Origin: Acholoe squamosa
Taxonomy: Eukaryota; Annelida; Polychaeta; Phyllodocida; Polynoidae
Length of the DNA stretch: 64,000 nucleotides
Direction of reading: 5' to 3'
Assembly (NCBI GenBank): GCA_949317995.1
Contig: OX439046.1
Coordinates: 36,802,002 to 36,866,001, forward strand
The notes beneath the pieces were generated by a model. That model was given only the letters and a program-made list of their open reading frames with translations. It was not told the DNA's origin and did not search any database. Positions 47,312 to 58,764 of the stretch are shown piece by piece. The position numbers and the translations under genes were made by a program. The stretch's first letter is position 1; each line of letters begins with the position of its first letter.

Positions 47312-48596
47312 TCACTTCATGGGTATTATCTGTGTAACAAATAACCTTCCTGTTCCGCCATGAGGGGCCCCATCTACTAATTGCCATCAATATAGGGTAA
47401 AGCTCTCTGATGTTTATGTTCTCAGGGACAAATGGACTAGGGGCTGGCAAGCAGTGTCCATGTTTGTCAATGTTCATACTCAGATTCCATTTCCAACCAG
47501 CGCATAACCAGTCTTTGCCATAATGTATGCCATAGCCTGCATAATGTATGCCATAGCCTGCATTTGAAGCGTCCATGTACAAGTCACAGTGAGCTGGTGG
47601 GGTGGCACATACAATTTTGGCTTCCCTATTAAACCACTTGGCAAATCTAATCCACCAGTCTAAGTCTTTAAAGAAACCAGTGGACAATGTTATATAGCAC
47701 TTGGTACTGGTGAATGCTGATAGCATACCTATCACTCGGTGTGAAAATGTGTGGCCTCCTCGTACTAAGGTGGAGCAGTGTGATAAGATTTCGCATAAGC
47801 GGTGCAGCTGTTTCTTTGTTGCCTTATGGCGACCCACAAAGAAACTGAGCTCGCTGTGCAGCTTTTTGATCTTATCATCTGGTAGTCTGAGGCACATCTG
47901 TAAAGAGTCAATCTCTATTCCTAAATAAACTTGAACTTGTGCGGGGGACAGTACCTTCTTATAAGACACATAAAATCCCAACGAGTGCAAAATGCTGTGC
48001 AAGAACAACTGTGCCTGTTGACACTCTTGAAATGAATTGCCCATAGTTAGTATGTCATTGAGGTAGTTAAAGCAGTAATAACCACTTGCTCTCATGTAAC
48101 GAGTGATACTATCAGTTATCCTGTTGAAAAGGAATGCTGCCATCCTTGTACCAAATGACACGAAATTGTCCACTAAGTATACCTCTTTAGCATCAAATGA
48201 CCACTTAAGTGCTTGAAATTGCCTGTCATTGGGCCTTATCATGATTGAACAGTATGCTGCGGAAATATCTGTGACCGCCATGAACATGCCGGGTTCTAGA
48301 ACTTTGGTAACATCATCAACACTGGTATAACTGAAGTGCTGAAAGGTTTCATTCATGTGTGAGTAAATAGACAGACCTTCTGGTCTGCTTGCATCTGTCA
48401 CTGGTCTATATCCGCAAATAGGGGCTGACTGTACAATAGATAACTTCCCTTGTTCTAATTTGAATTTAAGTAAGTGGTCAATAAAGCTTTCTGCTTCTTT
48501 GGGCACATAGCTTTTGGTGCTGTATGGTGGGATATGTGAGTCGGGGTCAACTAGTATAAAGCCATGTACAATGCCGTCTAAGAGACGTAATCCCAT
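47259..48596 (-). CDS. DIRS reverse transcriptase and RNase H
   Basis: 445-codon piece. RT blocks are ICGYRPVTDASRPEGLS, MFMAVTDISAAYCSIMI, QALKWSFD, SFGTRMAAFLFNRIT and SLGFYVSYKKVLSPAQVQVYLGIEID, in the order of the DIRS/Ty3-like RT. RNase H follows with LYMDASNAGYG. Together they convert the element RNA to DNA. Part of a broken element. Confidence 0.85.
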   Translation of the reverse strand: MGLRLLDGIVHGFILVDPDSHIPPYSTKSYVPKEAESFIDHLLKFKLEQGKLSIVQSAPICGYRPVTDASRPEGLSIYSHMNETFQHFSYTSVDDVTKVLEPGMFMAVTDISAAYCSIMIRPNDRQFQALKWSFDAKEVYLVDNFVSFGTRMAAFLFNRITDSITRYMRASGYYCFNYLNDILTMGNSFQECQQAQLFLHSILHSLGFYVSYKKVLSPAQVQVYLGIEIDSLQMCLRLPDDKIKKLHSELSFFVGRHKATKKQLHRLCEILSHCSTLVRGGHTFSHRVIGMLSAFTSTKCYITLSTGFFKDLDWWIRFAKWFNREAKIVCATPPAHCDLYMDASNAGYGIHYAGYGIHYGKDWLCAGWKWNLSMNIDKHGHCLPAPSPFVPENINIRELYPILMAISRWGPSWRNRKVICYTDNTHEVSASNKGKSENSRAMDFL

Positions 48597-48807
48597 ATAT
48601 TGTTACCAAAACCGAATTTGGTCCACCACTCAGCATAGACTTCCAACCAGCTGAGTTAATGTCCCACATGGGAGCATAGTCTTTGTAAGTTGACAACAAA
48701 TCAGATCTGAAGTACATGTAAGTGAGGCCTTGTCACACAAACAGTCAGCTAAATTGACAGAAGGACTAGAAATATTTTGAAATGCAACATTGTTTGTCGG
48801 GACAGCG

Positions 48808-49055
48808 TCACATCAAGTTACGCGATGTTGTGATGGTGGGGCGAACAGAATGGTACCCCCCTGCACTAGTTCCACTGCTTGTGGAAGTTGATTGATTTTT
48901 ACATCCTCCCTTAGCCTGGTGGGGGCCTCTACAAATGGCACATACATGTAATCTGTTACACGGGTTATACCCACAGCTTGTAAAATTATACAAAGCACAA
49001 ACGTCTGCTGGACAATTGATCCTATTCTGTGATGGATCATTTTTGCTTTTACCAC
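48808..49055 (-). CDS. DIRS zinc-knuckle region
   Basis: Short frame with CGYNPCNRLHVCAICRGPHQ followed by AKGGC, the cysteine/histidine cluster found between gag and RT of many DIRS elements. It probably binds RNA. Confidence 0.6.
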
Positions 49056-49350
49056 CTTGTTTTGAATTGGCTTTTAATTTAGCTAACTCAGCCTTGAGGT
49101 CATGTACTACTTGTAGGTTGTCAGAGCCTAAATTATCAGAAACTGAAGCATGCTCAGCTGTCTGAAAACCTGGAGGCTATCCTGAAATTACCCTAGTGGT
49201 AAGATCATGCTCGTACTTTGCAAGGGCGCTGGATGTGTATGTAGCATTTAAACCCTTCCTAGCAACAAATCTCATGTGATCCCCATAACTTTTGGCTGAC
49301 CATTGGGGAAGATTGGCAATAGCAAGTTTCTCCTGAACACATGTCATACC

Positions 49351-50478
49351 CTAAATTAACTCTCTATATGTCATTTCAGAGAATTCTTTGTCATTAGGGA
49401 TATGATAGTCTGGCCTTAGCCAGTGCTGTGACCTTTTATTCTTTGTGGCCTCACCAATTTTAAACAAAGTAGACAACAGATCACCTTGATCCTTGGCATC
49501 TAGGTACCCAGCTAAATCCCCCTCTACTCCCATACTCTTAGCTGTCAGACCTGCAGAGGCCAGGCCTGTTTGAATAGTAGCTGTAGGGGGAAATGGGGGT
49601 GGTGTCATCTTTTGTTGTTGTTGCTGACTGTGAGGTAGAGTCCCAGTGTAGGGGGTACCATCCAGGTAGTACAACTGTGGAGGGTCCTGTGCTGCTGTGT
49701 GTACACCTGAACTCCCCCCTACTGTGGCTGTATGGCTTTGGTTAAGCAACTTGAGCTGTTTTTCAGCTAGAAACTGCTTAAATTCATCCTGCAGATGGCT
49801 TGGCAATCCCAGAGGGGAAGTGCCGCCATCTTGGAATGCTGCTGAAGCTTGTCCTTGGCGATGTCTGCTGCTGTAATCCGCACCACGGCACTCTCTGTGT
49901 AGACCATATGCTGCACTGTGTCGTATGCTGCCAGCGACCTGCGTCTCGCTGTAATCCGTGCCTCGGCAATCTGTGTGTAGACCGGTGTAAGGTGGTCCTC
50001 CTCCCCCGGCAGGGTTCGTAAACTGTCTTTCGCCCTGCATCTCGGCGTAATCTGCACCTCGGCGTTCCATGTGTAGACCATGGCCGCTGGCTGTGTTTGG
50101 AAACACGTTTTCTACCAAACTACTGCCTCTGGGTGCAGCCAAATCATTAAAATTCATGAATACAGCTGATCGCTTTTGCCTGGCAACATTCTGTTTGGCA
50201 GTAATGTCATTCAATGATTCAAAATAAGATTGTGCAAGCTCTGCATTTTCAAGTTCTATCATGGCTAACCTCTCCTGTAAGCCTAGCAATTCCCCTTTCC
50301 TTCTAAGCAACTCTGCCTTTTCTTCTGCTGCAGCCATTCTTTGTCTAATGATAGTTTCAGGGGATTTATGTGACTTACTCAGCTGACTGCTATCAGTAGG
50401 TGATCCATGCTGCCTGGGGGGATGCAGGGGGGTTGCCATGTTTGCATGTCCCTGACACAGCAGTGTGAAGGAGTTCAT
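49351..50478 (-). CDS. DIRS gag-like protein
   Basis: 375-codon frame. The N-terminus has a coiled coil (RQRMAAAEEKAELLRRKGEL, then ERLAMIELENAELAQSYFES). The middle has diverged repeats of an RxCRGADY...TQ..G motif, and the C-terminal part carries a conserved LRPDYHIPNDKEFSEMTYRE block. Its position at the 5' end of the coding strand fits a nucleocapsid-type gag. Confidence 0.7.
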   Translation of the reverse strand: MNSFTLLCQGHANMATPLHPPRQHGSPTDSSQLSKSHKSPETIIRQRMAAAEEKAELLRRKGELLGLQERLAMIELENAELAQSYFESLNDITAKQNVARQKRSAVFMNFNDLAAPRGSSLVENVFPNTASGHGLHMERRGADYAEMQGERQFTNPAGGGGPPYTGLHTDCRGTDYSETQVAGSIRHSAAYGLHRECRGADYSSRHRQGQASAAFQDGGTSPLGLPSHLQDEFKQFLAEKQLKLLNQSHTATVGGSSGVHTAAQDPPQLYYLDGTPYTGTLPHSQQQQQKMTPPPFPPTATIQTGLASAGLTAKSMGVEGDLAGYLDAKDQGDLLSTLFKIGEATKNKRSQHWLRPDYHIPNDKEFSEMTYRELI

Positions 50479-50649
50479 GTGGATGCCCTTAGGCTGCTAG
50501 CAGAGTTCTACCTGTATACACCTGTAAGGGGAGGTATGTGTGTCCAGGTGTGTGTGTATAGTGAGTGGCAGGTGGGTGCGTTAGGGCCTACTGCCCCGAT
50601 CAATACTACGACCAATCAGAGATTGTTCGTACACAACACAAAGTCAATA

Positions 50650-50785
50650 GTCAATGAAAAATGAAAACTCAATCACCATTTGGTTGCTGTCAACTGTGAA
50701 CTGTCAATTCACAATGTCAAACGCAAAGTCAATCGTCTATGAAAAATGAAAACTCAATCACCATCTGGTTGCTGTCAACTGTCAA
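50650..50785. repeat. 85-bp direct duplication inside the DIRS leader
   Basis: ATGAAAAATGAAAACTCAAT begins at 50654 and 50739, each followed by CACCAT(T/C)TGGTTGCTGTC. Confidence 0.7.
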
Positions 50786-50825
50786 TTCTCATGTCCCAAC
50801 TTGTGACAGGTATCTTTTAACATTG

Positions 50826-51290
50826 GGCCATGGGTGAGTATGGGAATGAGGGAAGTGAAAGAGCAGGGGGATGAGGGAGGGGGGAAGAGGGGAATGGGGG
50901 CAGTGGGGGATGGGGGTGGGGGAGGGGGAATGGGGGCAGTGGGAGATGGGGGGTGAGGGAGGGGGAATAGGGGAATGGGGGCAGTGGGGGATGGGGGAAG
51001 TAGGGGGATAGGGGAGTAATGTGAGTAGGAGGATCCAGGGATGGGTGAGTAGGGGAATGAAGAGAATGGGTGAGTAGGGGAGTGGGTGAGTAGGGAATGG
51101 GGGCGTTTCTGAGTAGGGGAATGAGGGGAATGGGTGAGTAGGGGAATGCGGGATGGGTGAGTAGGGGAGTGAGGGGAGTGGGTGAGTAGGGGAATGCAGG
51201 ATGGGTGAGTAGGGGAATGGGTGAGTAGGGGAATGCGGGATGGGTGGGTAGGGGGGTGAGGGGGAGTGGGTGCATAGTAGAATAGGGGAG
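50826..51290. repeat. G-rich minisatellite near the DIRS end
   Basis: Many imperfect units of GGGTGAGTAGGGGAATG and relatives. The proline-rich reading frames on the minus strand are products of this repeat, not genes. It lies between the leader and the right inverted repeat. Confidence 0.85.
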
Positions 51291-51332
51291 AGTGTGCATA
51301 GTGATTGAGTTTTCATGGTGATGGTGATTGAG

Positions 51333-51660
51333 TTTTCATTTCTCATTGACTTTGCAATTGACATGTGAATTGACTTTGTGAATGGAATATGATTTTTAAT
51401 TTTCTTTTCAATTTGGAATTTTTGTTTTTCATTCTTCATTGACTTTGTGAATGGAATTTGATTTTTTATTTTATTTTCAATTTGGGATTTTTGATTTTCA
51501 TTCTTCATTGACTTTGTGAATGGTATTTGATTTTTGATTTTCATTGCATTTTTAAATAATTGTTTTTGCATTCATTATTGAGTTTGCAATTTGATTTTTC
51601 TTTTTTTTATAGCATTTTCATTTTTTCCATTTCTAAATTTTGGCCCTCCTGTGCCACTGT
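51333..51660 (-). repeat. DIRS right inverted terminal repeat
   Basis: Inverse of the left repeat, ending GGCCCTCCTGTGCCACTGT. It has three copies of the TTCATTGACTTTGTGAATGG unit, against fewer in the left repeat. Confidence 0.9.
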
Positions 51661-51685
51661 ACTAGTGGTCCTGTCCCATTATCTA

Positions 51686-52541
51686 CACTGCAAAAATGGC
51701 GTTTAGATCCTAAACACAATTCTAAACATATTCTTACAACGTTTTTGTAATCACATTAACCTCCTAAACAGGTTTAACCAAACAATATGCTTAGCTTAAG
51801 TGTTTAGATATCTAGGTGTTTAGGTTTGGAACTGTTCTGATATGAAATTTTATGGTTAGATGTATGAATGATTTAATGGAAGTTTAGGTTCACAAATGAA
51901 TGCATGAGGAAAATAAAGGATTAACTTCTTTCTTTTTTTTTTTCATTTCCTCTCTGGGAATTTACAAGTGCAAAGTCTCTAAAAAGTCAGCCACAGGTAT
52001 ATAAACATACATCTATACACTGCATTAGAATGAGACTTGAGAAAGTACAACAGCTTGATAGGGAGGACATTGCTGTATCCTTTGCGAAATACCATGAAAT
52101 AGGCGCCTGTCATGGAACTGGTTAATTAGTTTACAGTAATTATGCTGGTACAAGACGAATTTAGACAATTCCCTATTGCTGTTAATATTTTTATGACATT
52201 CAATGAAATGAAACCATGTTTAACATGAGATTTGGGGACATTTTGCAACAGCAATTGGTTGTAATGGTGTGTAGAATATCTATTCAAAGGTACTGCTGCT
52301 GGTGTGTGATTGACATCCAAGTATCTAAACATATTGATGTTTAAATCTAAACATGTAGTACATTTGTATTATATATGTTTAAAAATGTAGACATGTTTAG
52401 CAAAAATGTTAAGGTGCTAAGATGAAAAATGTTTAAGTCCTAAATGTGTAGTCAATGAGATGTCTAACTGACCTATGTGTTTAGGTTCTAAATGTGTTTA
52501 GACCTAAACATGTTTAAAATCTAAACATCATTTTTGCAGTG
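51686..52541. mobile_element. TA-flanked MITE, 856 bp
   Basis: The ends are CACTGCAAAAATGGCGTTTA and its diverged inverse (CATTTTTGCAGTG). TA lies on both sides (51684-51685 and 52542-52543). The interior has many TCTAAAC/GTTTAGA words in both orientations. No transposase. It fits a Tc1/mariner-type derivative. It begins only 25 bp after the DIRS end. Confidence 0.8.
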
Positions 52542-52544
52542 TAT

Positions 52545-53160
52545 GTTTCCATGTCCTTGTCCACTGCATATACATGTATATAGGTCACAATTGTGATACT
52601 ATACATTACATACTAGTATGCAGCATGCCTTTCTGAGAAGAGGAAATCCTGAAAAATCAAAGGACTATGCCAGATAAGGGCGTGGTACCTCGAGGGAGGT
52701 TCTGTGTCTTATTTCAGAGTTCAACATATCTTTGTCTTCATTTCCTCTTGACATGCAACAGTCTATGATAGTCTCTCCAGCCCCAGTTCATACCAAATAA
52801 ATAGCTTGATATTTTGCCATGTAGACGTCAATTTCGCTCATTATTTCCTAAATGTGGACTCATTAATTAACTAAAGATACAGCAATTAGGTCAGTGTTAT
52901 TTCAATAATCGATGTCTAGGTCTATATTCCAATTTACCAGCTGCTTGAGCCGCATGGATCTTACCAGGGTAATATTGGGGCGCATTTGTGACAGCCCAGA
53001 CCCTTCGCATTTAATAACTCTTTGGCACAGTTTTTGAAGAAGTTGAGATAGCCTAGACTATCTAGGTTATATAGCCTAGAATGTTGATCATGTCTCGTCA
53101 AATAGCACTAGCCTGGCTAATCTATATACATCTATGGTACATTTACATTATACTATTACA
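52545..53160. other. Intergenic, nothing recognised
   Basis: Short open frames only; CTAGACTATCTAGGTTATATAGC is a small local palindrome at 53050-53080. Confidence 0.4.
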
Positions 53161-53493
53161 TATGGGGCTTCCATAGGGAATGTACGTATTTTTTTCTCTC
53201 AGAAAATTGACCCCCCAACCTCCATGTTGCATTATTACACATTGGCAGACCCCCCCCCCCACCCCTTAAGTACATACTCAATTGCCAAGCAGACCCCCTC
53301 CCTTCCCCACTTAAAAACACATACACTTCCCAACTGAAAAAAAACTACTAGAACTATAAAGAAGCATTATTTGTTCTGAGACAAATCAACTAGATAGGGG
53401 GCTTGATGGATTTTCTTGAATTTCGATGGGGGGGGGGCAAAAATGATTTTCATGTATTTGCCAAATTAAAATCTCACTCTTGCCACATTTAGA

Positions 53494-53601
53494 TCAAGCG
53501 TGCCAATATTGCTAAGAAAAACCTAGTTCAACATGAAGACACGAAAAACTTGATAGCTCTATCAACCCTGGAGGGTGTTGCTCCTATTGTAAAAAGAGCT
53601 G
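53494..53601 (+). CDS. Possible exon, unknown protein
   Basis: After CCACATTTAG an open frame reads IKRANIAKKNLVQHEDTKNL, IALSTLEGVAPIVKRA, and is followed by GTGAGTATG, a good donor. Acceptor, frame and donor together suggest a 108-bp exon of phase 0. I recognise no family. Part of it (GGAGGGTGTTGCTCCTAT) is present inverted at 53840-53858, which points instead to repeat-derived DNA. Confidence 0.3.
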
Positions 53602-53864
53602 TGAGTATGTGCCCTCTTTTCTAAACAAGTCATGCACTGCTTCACCAAAGTACTTGCACTCACCACATCAGTCTCAGAAGTCGCCTGCCTTGTTTAGAAC
53701 AGAGAGAGCTGCACTATCACTATCACCTTTTTTAGCCGCCTACTTGAATGACCACTTTAAGCAACAAAAGGGACAAGTTATAGCTACATGAAAAGAAAGG
53801 ACTGGAAACAAGGGCATTTTTAGCCAGCTCTTCCTTTTACTATAGGAGCAACACCCTCCTGGGT
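53566..53864. repeat. Inverted pair around 53.7 kb
   Basis: CCCTGGAGGGTGTTGCTCCT (53566) returns inverted as AGGAGCAACACCCTCCTGGG (about 53845), about 35 bp in all, including AAAGAGCTG/CAGCTCTT. Confidence 0.7.
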
Positions 53865-54047
53865 TTGTATCTATTTGAGTTACCGTGGGTCTAAGTTGAG
53901 GGGCGACTATACTTTTATGTAAGCTTACATAGGGGACCTTATTGATATTGGAACCCTTTTCCTAAATTGGTTTAGTAACTTAATGCTTAATAAACATCCC
54001 CTTCCATTGTGAAAGTTTTGCCCCCCCTGATTGTTGTCCACTGTCTA

Positions 54048-54406
54048 CCCACTTGGCAAAAAACGTTTTTTTCAACGTTTGCAAACGTTTTTTCGACGTT
54101 TGCAAACGTTTTTATTTGGTTTGGATAAAAAAACGTTCTTAAACGTTCTTTTTGCATTGGAAAAATGTTTTTAAACTTTTTCAACCAGTTTTGAACCAAG
54201 TAAAACGTTTTTTATTTATGTTTCTTTTACGTAAAAAAACACGTTTTTCTAAACAAAAATAAAAACGCTTTTATAAGAACATAAAAAAACGTTTTTTTTG
54301 AGTACATGTTTTGACATTATTTTACCGTAAAAACGTTTGGCAAACTTAGGAACCAAATAAAAAAACGTTATTTTGATGCTAAAAAAGCGTTTTTGCGCCA
54401 AGTGGG
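54048..54406. mobile_element. TA-flanked MITE, 359 bp, AACGTTT-rich
   Basis: The ends are CCCACTTGGC and GCGCCAAGTGGG, with TA at 54046-54047 and 54407-54408. The interior is dominated by AAACGTTTTT words in both orientations. Confidence 0.8.
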
Positions 54407-55638
54407 TACAAATATGGAAATTTAGGGTGTTAATTTACAAGTTGTCCAGCTGTCTTTTATCCAAAATAAATTCGGCAATGCGTACCTAAAAAGTGTGTTA
54501 AAATGCCTTTAGCCCCCCCCCCCACCCTCATGGATTTCATGTATGCATTTAGCAAGACCCCCCCTCCCCAACCCTTTTGTAAGTACATACTTTATGGAAG
54601 CCCCCCATCGGATACTGTAACGTTCAGTATATTATGTACATCTCATACAGACCTTAGGGCACTCTATCAACATAATATGCTAGATATAAACATGAATGCT
54701 ACCCGGGGAATGCTAGGTAGTCTGTACTTCCAGACGTGCTTGAATATAATGTTATCTATCATTCTGTAGACCTAGACCATTGATAATAGTATACACAGTG
54801 TATATATAGAAAAAAGCGTGTCTTATTTAGAGCGACATCCGACACCGGAGGCATTGACAGCGCTAATTCTATGGAATATAGACCAGTAGGCCCATACATC
54901 TGTACAACCACCTATGGTACAACTGTCCGCATGCTGCTCCCCATAGAAGGTAGTAGGCCAGGGCTTTTAGGTTTTTACCCAGAATAAAATAACATAAAGC
55001 TGAAACTTGCAGGAATGATTGGATTTGGTATGATTATCAATATCCTAAAGGTTCTGAGTAATCCTATGTGTGCTTCCTCATAAAATGAGCAAAATCCAAT
55101 ATGGCCACCAAATATTCAGAATATCATCCCCCATGGCAGCATTATTGACCTTACCAATCCCCCTTAATCAAGTCTGAGGAATCCACTGGTGTCCTCAGTT
55201 TGTGGCTATGACAAGTGGCTACTTAGTAACAGCAGTTTTGCATAGCAAACTGCCCTTGGTTAGAGTACTATCTCCAGCAGCAGCAATAATATTCCTAGAA
55301 GGATCTTAATTTTACCTATCCCCCCTAATTGAGGTACAAGGATTCTCCTGGTGTTACATAGCAACATCACTTTTGCCGAGCAACCAGTTCAAACAGCAAA
55401 TATCTATAGCTACAGCAACTGATTACCATCTCTCATCCTTATCTCCTGTCCCAACTAAAACCAACATTATTGAATCAGCAGGTGTTATTACCGTGTTGTT
55501 AGGACCTCTAGCTGGTTAGTAATATTATCACCAAAATTACATAATTGCTTAACAACACATGTTTAATTTGCATTGAGTTCAATTTTTAAAATACCTTTCC
55601 CATAAAAGGGAAATTGGGATTCTAAACAGTGTTATAGG

Positions 55639-55946
55639 CATGGGCGTGCACTAGTTACCAAGTGGAGTCTGCATAGTTGTTATCTGTATATTAAGGACAG
55701 GGTGTGACACTCTAGGACTGATGCTGCCCTCTGGCAGCTCTATTTCTATGCATAGCCATTGGTGACAGAGGTGAGGGGGGACTTTGCCAAAGTCCCCCTC
55801 ACCTCTGTCATCCATGGCTATATGTATAAGAAATAGTTCAAAGGGTATCTGCCAGAGGGCAGCAAAGGCCCTTGAGTGGCCAACCCTCTCTTCCTATATA
55901 TACAACACCTACACAGACTCAACTTGGTAACTAGTACACGCCCATG
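55639..55946. mobile_element. Hairpin MITE with 8-bp duplication, 308 bp
   Basis: CATGGGCGTGCACTAGTTAC is inverted at the right end (GTAACTAGTACACGCCCATG). The centre GGGGGACTTTGCCAAAGTCC is a perfect palindrome that continues outward through CCTCACCTCTGTCA. GTTATAGG flanks both sides (55631-55638 and 55947-55954). An 8-bp duplication fits hAT. It is nested in the long-TIR element. Confidence 0.88.
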
Positions 55947-55959
55947 GTTATAGGTACAA

Positions 55960-58175
55960 GTGCTCAACTGGTGCAATTGGTTTTCTTGTTCCAGGTCACC
56001 TGGATGTGTAGCAACAACAGTTTTGCATAGCAACCAACACATGGTTTGAAGACTAACATCTGGAGCAAAAATCATATGGCTTTATTAATAAAGATATAAA
56101 GAATGCCCATAAATCAACCCAATGGATTATTATCATTGGTTTGTTCTTAAGAGGTATAAAGTCCGCCCGAGACATGGCTACGAGAACTACATTCATGATG
56201 TATGGTGTATACTAGAGAATGCTGGAGGTTGAGCTTGCCCGCTTTCATTAAATACCATTTTCATCTCATATCTTCTAGCAAATTCTAGACTAGCAATATC
56301 TGAATTGCTGGAGGCTAACTGATGTAATGACAAAGGCTGTAAAGACACTGATTGAGGAGGAGATGTCATTGGCTTTCATCTTCCTAACATACTTGGTAAA
56401 CAGTTCATCAGTCTGTCGATTCTATCCTAATCCACAGTACTAATTGTTATGAATGAAGTAATATTGTATAACAGAAGCATGCCTACGTGCTAATAGAGTT
56501 AGTGGGGTGATTACCCTGGCCCCTATGCAAGACAGATGCTTGTTAGAGGTCTATTTTTAGTGCTTAAGAGTTATTTAAATACCAATTTGTTATTTGTGCT
56601 CATTCAAAAACAATGCTTAAATACAAATAAAGGATACCTCCACGCTGAAGCGTGGAATAAACGCGACGGCAGAAGAATAACAATCTAACTAAACACTTGA
56701 CAATCTGTCACGAGTATAACGATGGCGAATTTTTTGTAAGATAGTCTCTGTAGGTACACTTGTCACTCTGATTTTTTCACGGCGACTTGTAATCTTGTGT
56801 CTAGTTTCAGTTGGTGAGACAGATAGGGCATACTATCATCTGGGCTTTTGGTAGTATATAGCACAAATTCAACCTGAACTACCCACTGCAGCTAAGTACT
56901 AATAGTCTGTAGACTGTCCATTCTGCATGCACCTCACTCAGCTGCCACAGGGACCTGTCTTATTCAATGTTCAATGCCATAGTCAACAGGTGTGTCATTA
57001 TGAGTGTACACTGTCTCAGATTGCCAGGAGCCTGCTCTGCCTGCCCGCCCCCCCCCCCACCCATACACACACACCCAACTGCCAATCACTTGTAATTGTC
57101 TGTACCTCGTCACGGGCCAGTGGTCAGCAAACCGGCCAGATCACTCCACCTCTCTGTAGAGGGGGAGCACAGTGTAAGTACCTCGGTGTACATACATCTT
57201 TTCAGTGTTCTACAAATTCGTTTATAAAATGAAAGGAGTAATCAAATTAATCTTTCATCACCAATAGTAGATACATATTCTGAGGAAGCATTATTTCAAT
57301 GTAAACTAAAAATTTTACACAGAAAAGAATGTAGCAGTTCCACAAGGTGGCCTTACACTTCAACCTCCTCTGATTTACAAAAATGCACATATGGCAACAC
57401 ACACTTTAGCACTGATTTCTCCATAGAGATCTTTGACAGTGAATACTTTGTTCAAATACAGAAAATATGATCCAATTGTACCATAACCCACTGACATAAA
57501 ACCTGTAGTACATATATATAGTAGTTTCAAAACGAACAATTCTAAAACAAAGGCTACAGGGATGCATTTCTGAATCTTAAAATGCTCTAATGCTAATCTG
57601 CCATAGGGCTCCAAATGATGAAATGTCTTATCTGCGAATAAAATCAAAAGTATGAGATATATTCTGAAAATTCCTTCACTGATAAGTAAAGTACACACAC
57701 TGTTGTTATTACATTAGAATAGTGAGCAGGAATAGTCCATAGCAGAGGAGCCACAAACAAAAATAGATTGCAAGGCCTCCCTATCCCTTACACCGTGGCG
57801 ACTGTGAACCATACACTAGTCTACTCATCTCACGAGTAGTACTCACTAGTCGCCACGCTAATAATTGATAAACATAGCTCATAAACTGGTAAGCTTTATA
57901 TGAATAAAATGAGAAACAGTAAGAACATGACATAACTATGACCCACCCTCCAGGTTACATTTTGGGTGCTATGTATGTTTGGAATTGAACTCAAAACAAG
58001 TTTCTATGTGATTATACAATTGGTAGGAGTGTTGCTATGCAACTAGAGATTCTAAAAGCACAGCAATAACACATACAGGTTCATTGAAATTGGTTCAGTG
58101 CAGTTATGTGTTGTCAATACTTTATACATGGTATTCTTGGGTTGCAGCTGTAGATTATTAGGTTATATGGACAGG
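55960..58175. other. Interior of the long-TIR element, no gene
   Basis: Mostly unique AT-rich DNA. There is a C-run with CA repeat at 57048-57075 and a small hairpin CGTGGCGACT...AGTCGCCACG at 57794-57858. No frame resembles a transposase. Confidence 0.45.
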
Positions 58176-58764
58176 TTGCTATGCAAAACTGCTGTTGCTA
58201 GGTAACCACTTGTAATAGCAACAAACCAAGGACACCAGTGGATTCCTCAGACCTGATAAGGGGGGATAGGGAAGTTTAAACCATCTTTGGAGCAATATTG
58301 CTGCTACGAGAGATGATATTCTGATTATTTTGAGGCCATATTTGATTTTGCTCGACTTTCAAAGGAAGCACACACAGGAGCATTCAGGACTTTTCAGAGG
58401 TCAAACCTGATATAAAGAAGAGTCATTACTGAAATGTCCAGCTTTATGTTATTTTATTCTGGGTTTGGTCCATAATAGATCTAAAGGTCCTGGCCTATAG
58501 TGAAAGACTAAGTCTACCCTCTATGAGGTCCCATATCAGAGAGTCTGTTCAATAGTATTACACAAACTGACAGTTAAAACACTCTAGGGACTGAGAGGGG
58601 TATATACATCTGATTTTGATATATTCAAGGTTTTTTCATAAGTGGCAAATAATTATAGCCATCAGAGACTCTGGCTGGGGAAGGGGCCCCAACCAGAGTT
58701 ATCTTCTATGCATTAATGGAATATAACATAAATATGAAGGCCCTAGGTTTGTATATTGAGGAAT

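Larger units (their letters stand above)
45785..51660 (-). mobile_element. DIRS-type tyrosine-recombinase retrotransposon, 5.9 kb, broken
   Basis: AT-rich inverted terminal repeats (about 45785-46016 and 51333-51660) bracket, on the minus strand, a gag-like ORF, a zinc-knuckle region, reverse transcriptase with RNase H, and a tyrosine recombinase in place of an integrase. Inverted rather than direct terminal repeats plus a tyrosine recombinase define DIRS-type elements. No target duplication is expected or seen. The coding part is interrupted in several places, so it is an old, inactive fossil. Confidence 0.9.
53163..54607. mobile_element. Possible TIR element with C-rich ends, 1.4 kb
   Basis: GGGGCTTCCATAGGGAATGT at 53164 matches the inverse of the right end (ACATACTTTATGGAAGCCCC, 54584-54603). 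C-runs lie just inside both ends. It encloses the exon-like segment and the MITE at 54048. No transposase and no clear duplication. Confidence 0.4.
54935..58540. mobile_element. Long-TIR element, about 3.6 kb, noncoding
   Basis: 54955-55270 matches the inverse of 58180-58505, for example CCCAGAATAAAATAACATAA at 54978 and its inverse near 58450, and GAGGAATCCACTGGTGTCC with its inverse at 58228. Internal degenerate copies of TTTTGCATAGCAAC (55240, 55365, 56025) suggest tandem growth of the arms. No transposase frame. The outer borders are approximate. Confidence 0.7.

Noticed and set aside
50789-51571. Proline-rich 260-codon frame on the minus strand
   Set aside because: It is produced by the G-rich minisatellite and the AT-rich DIRS terminal repeat; composition mirrors the repeat units.
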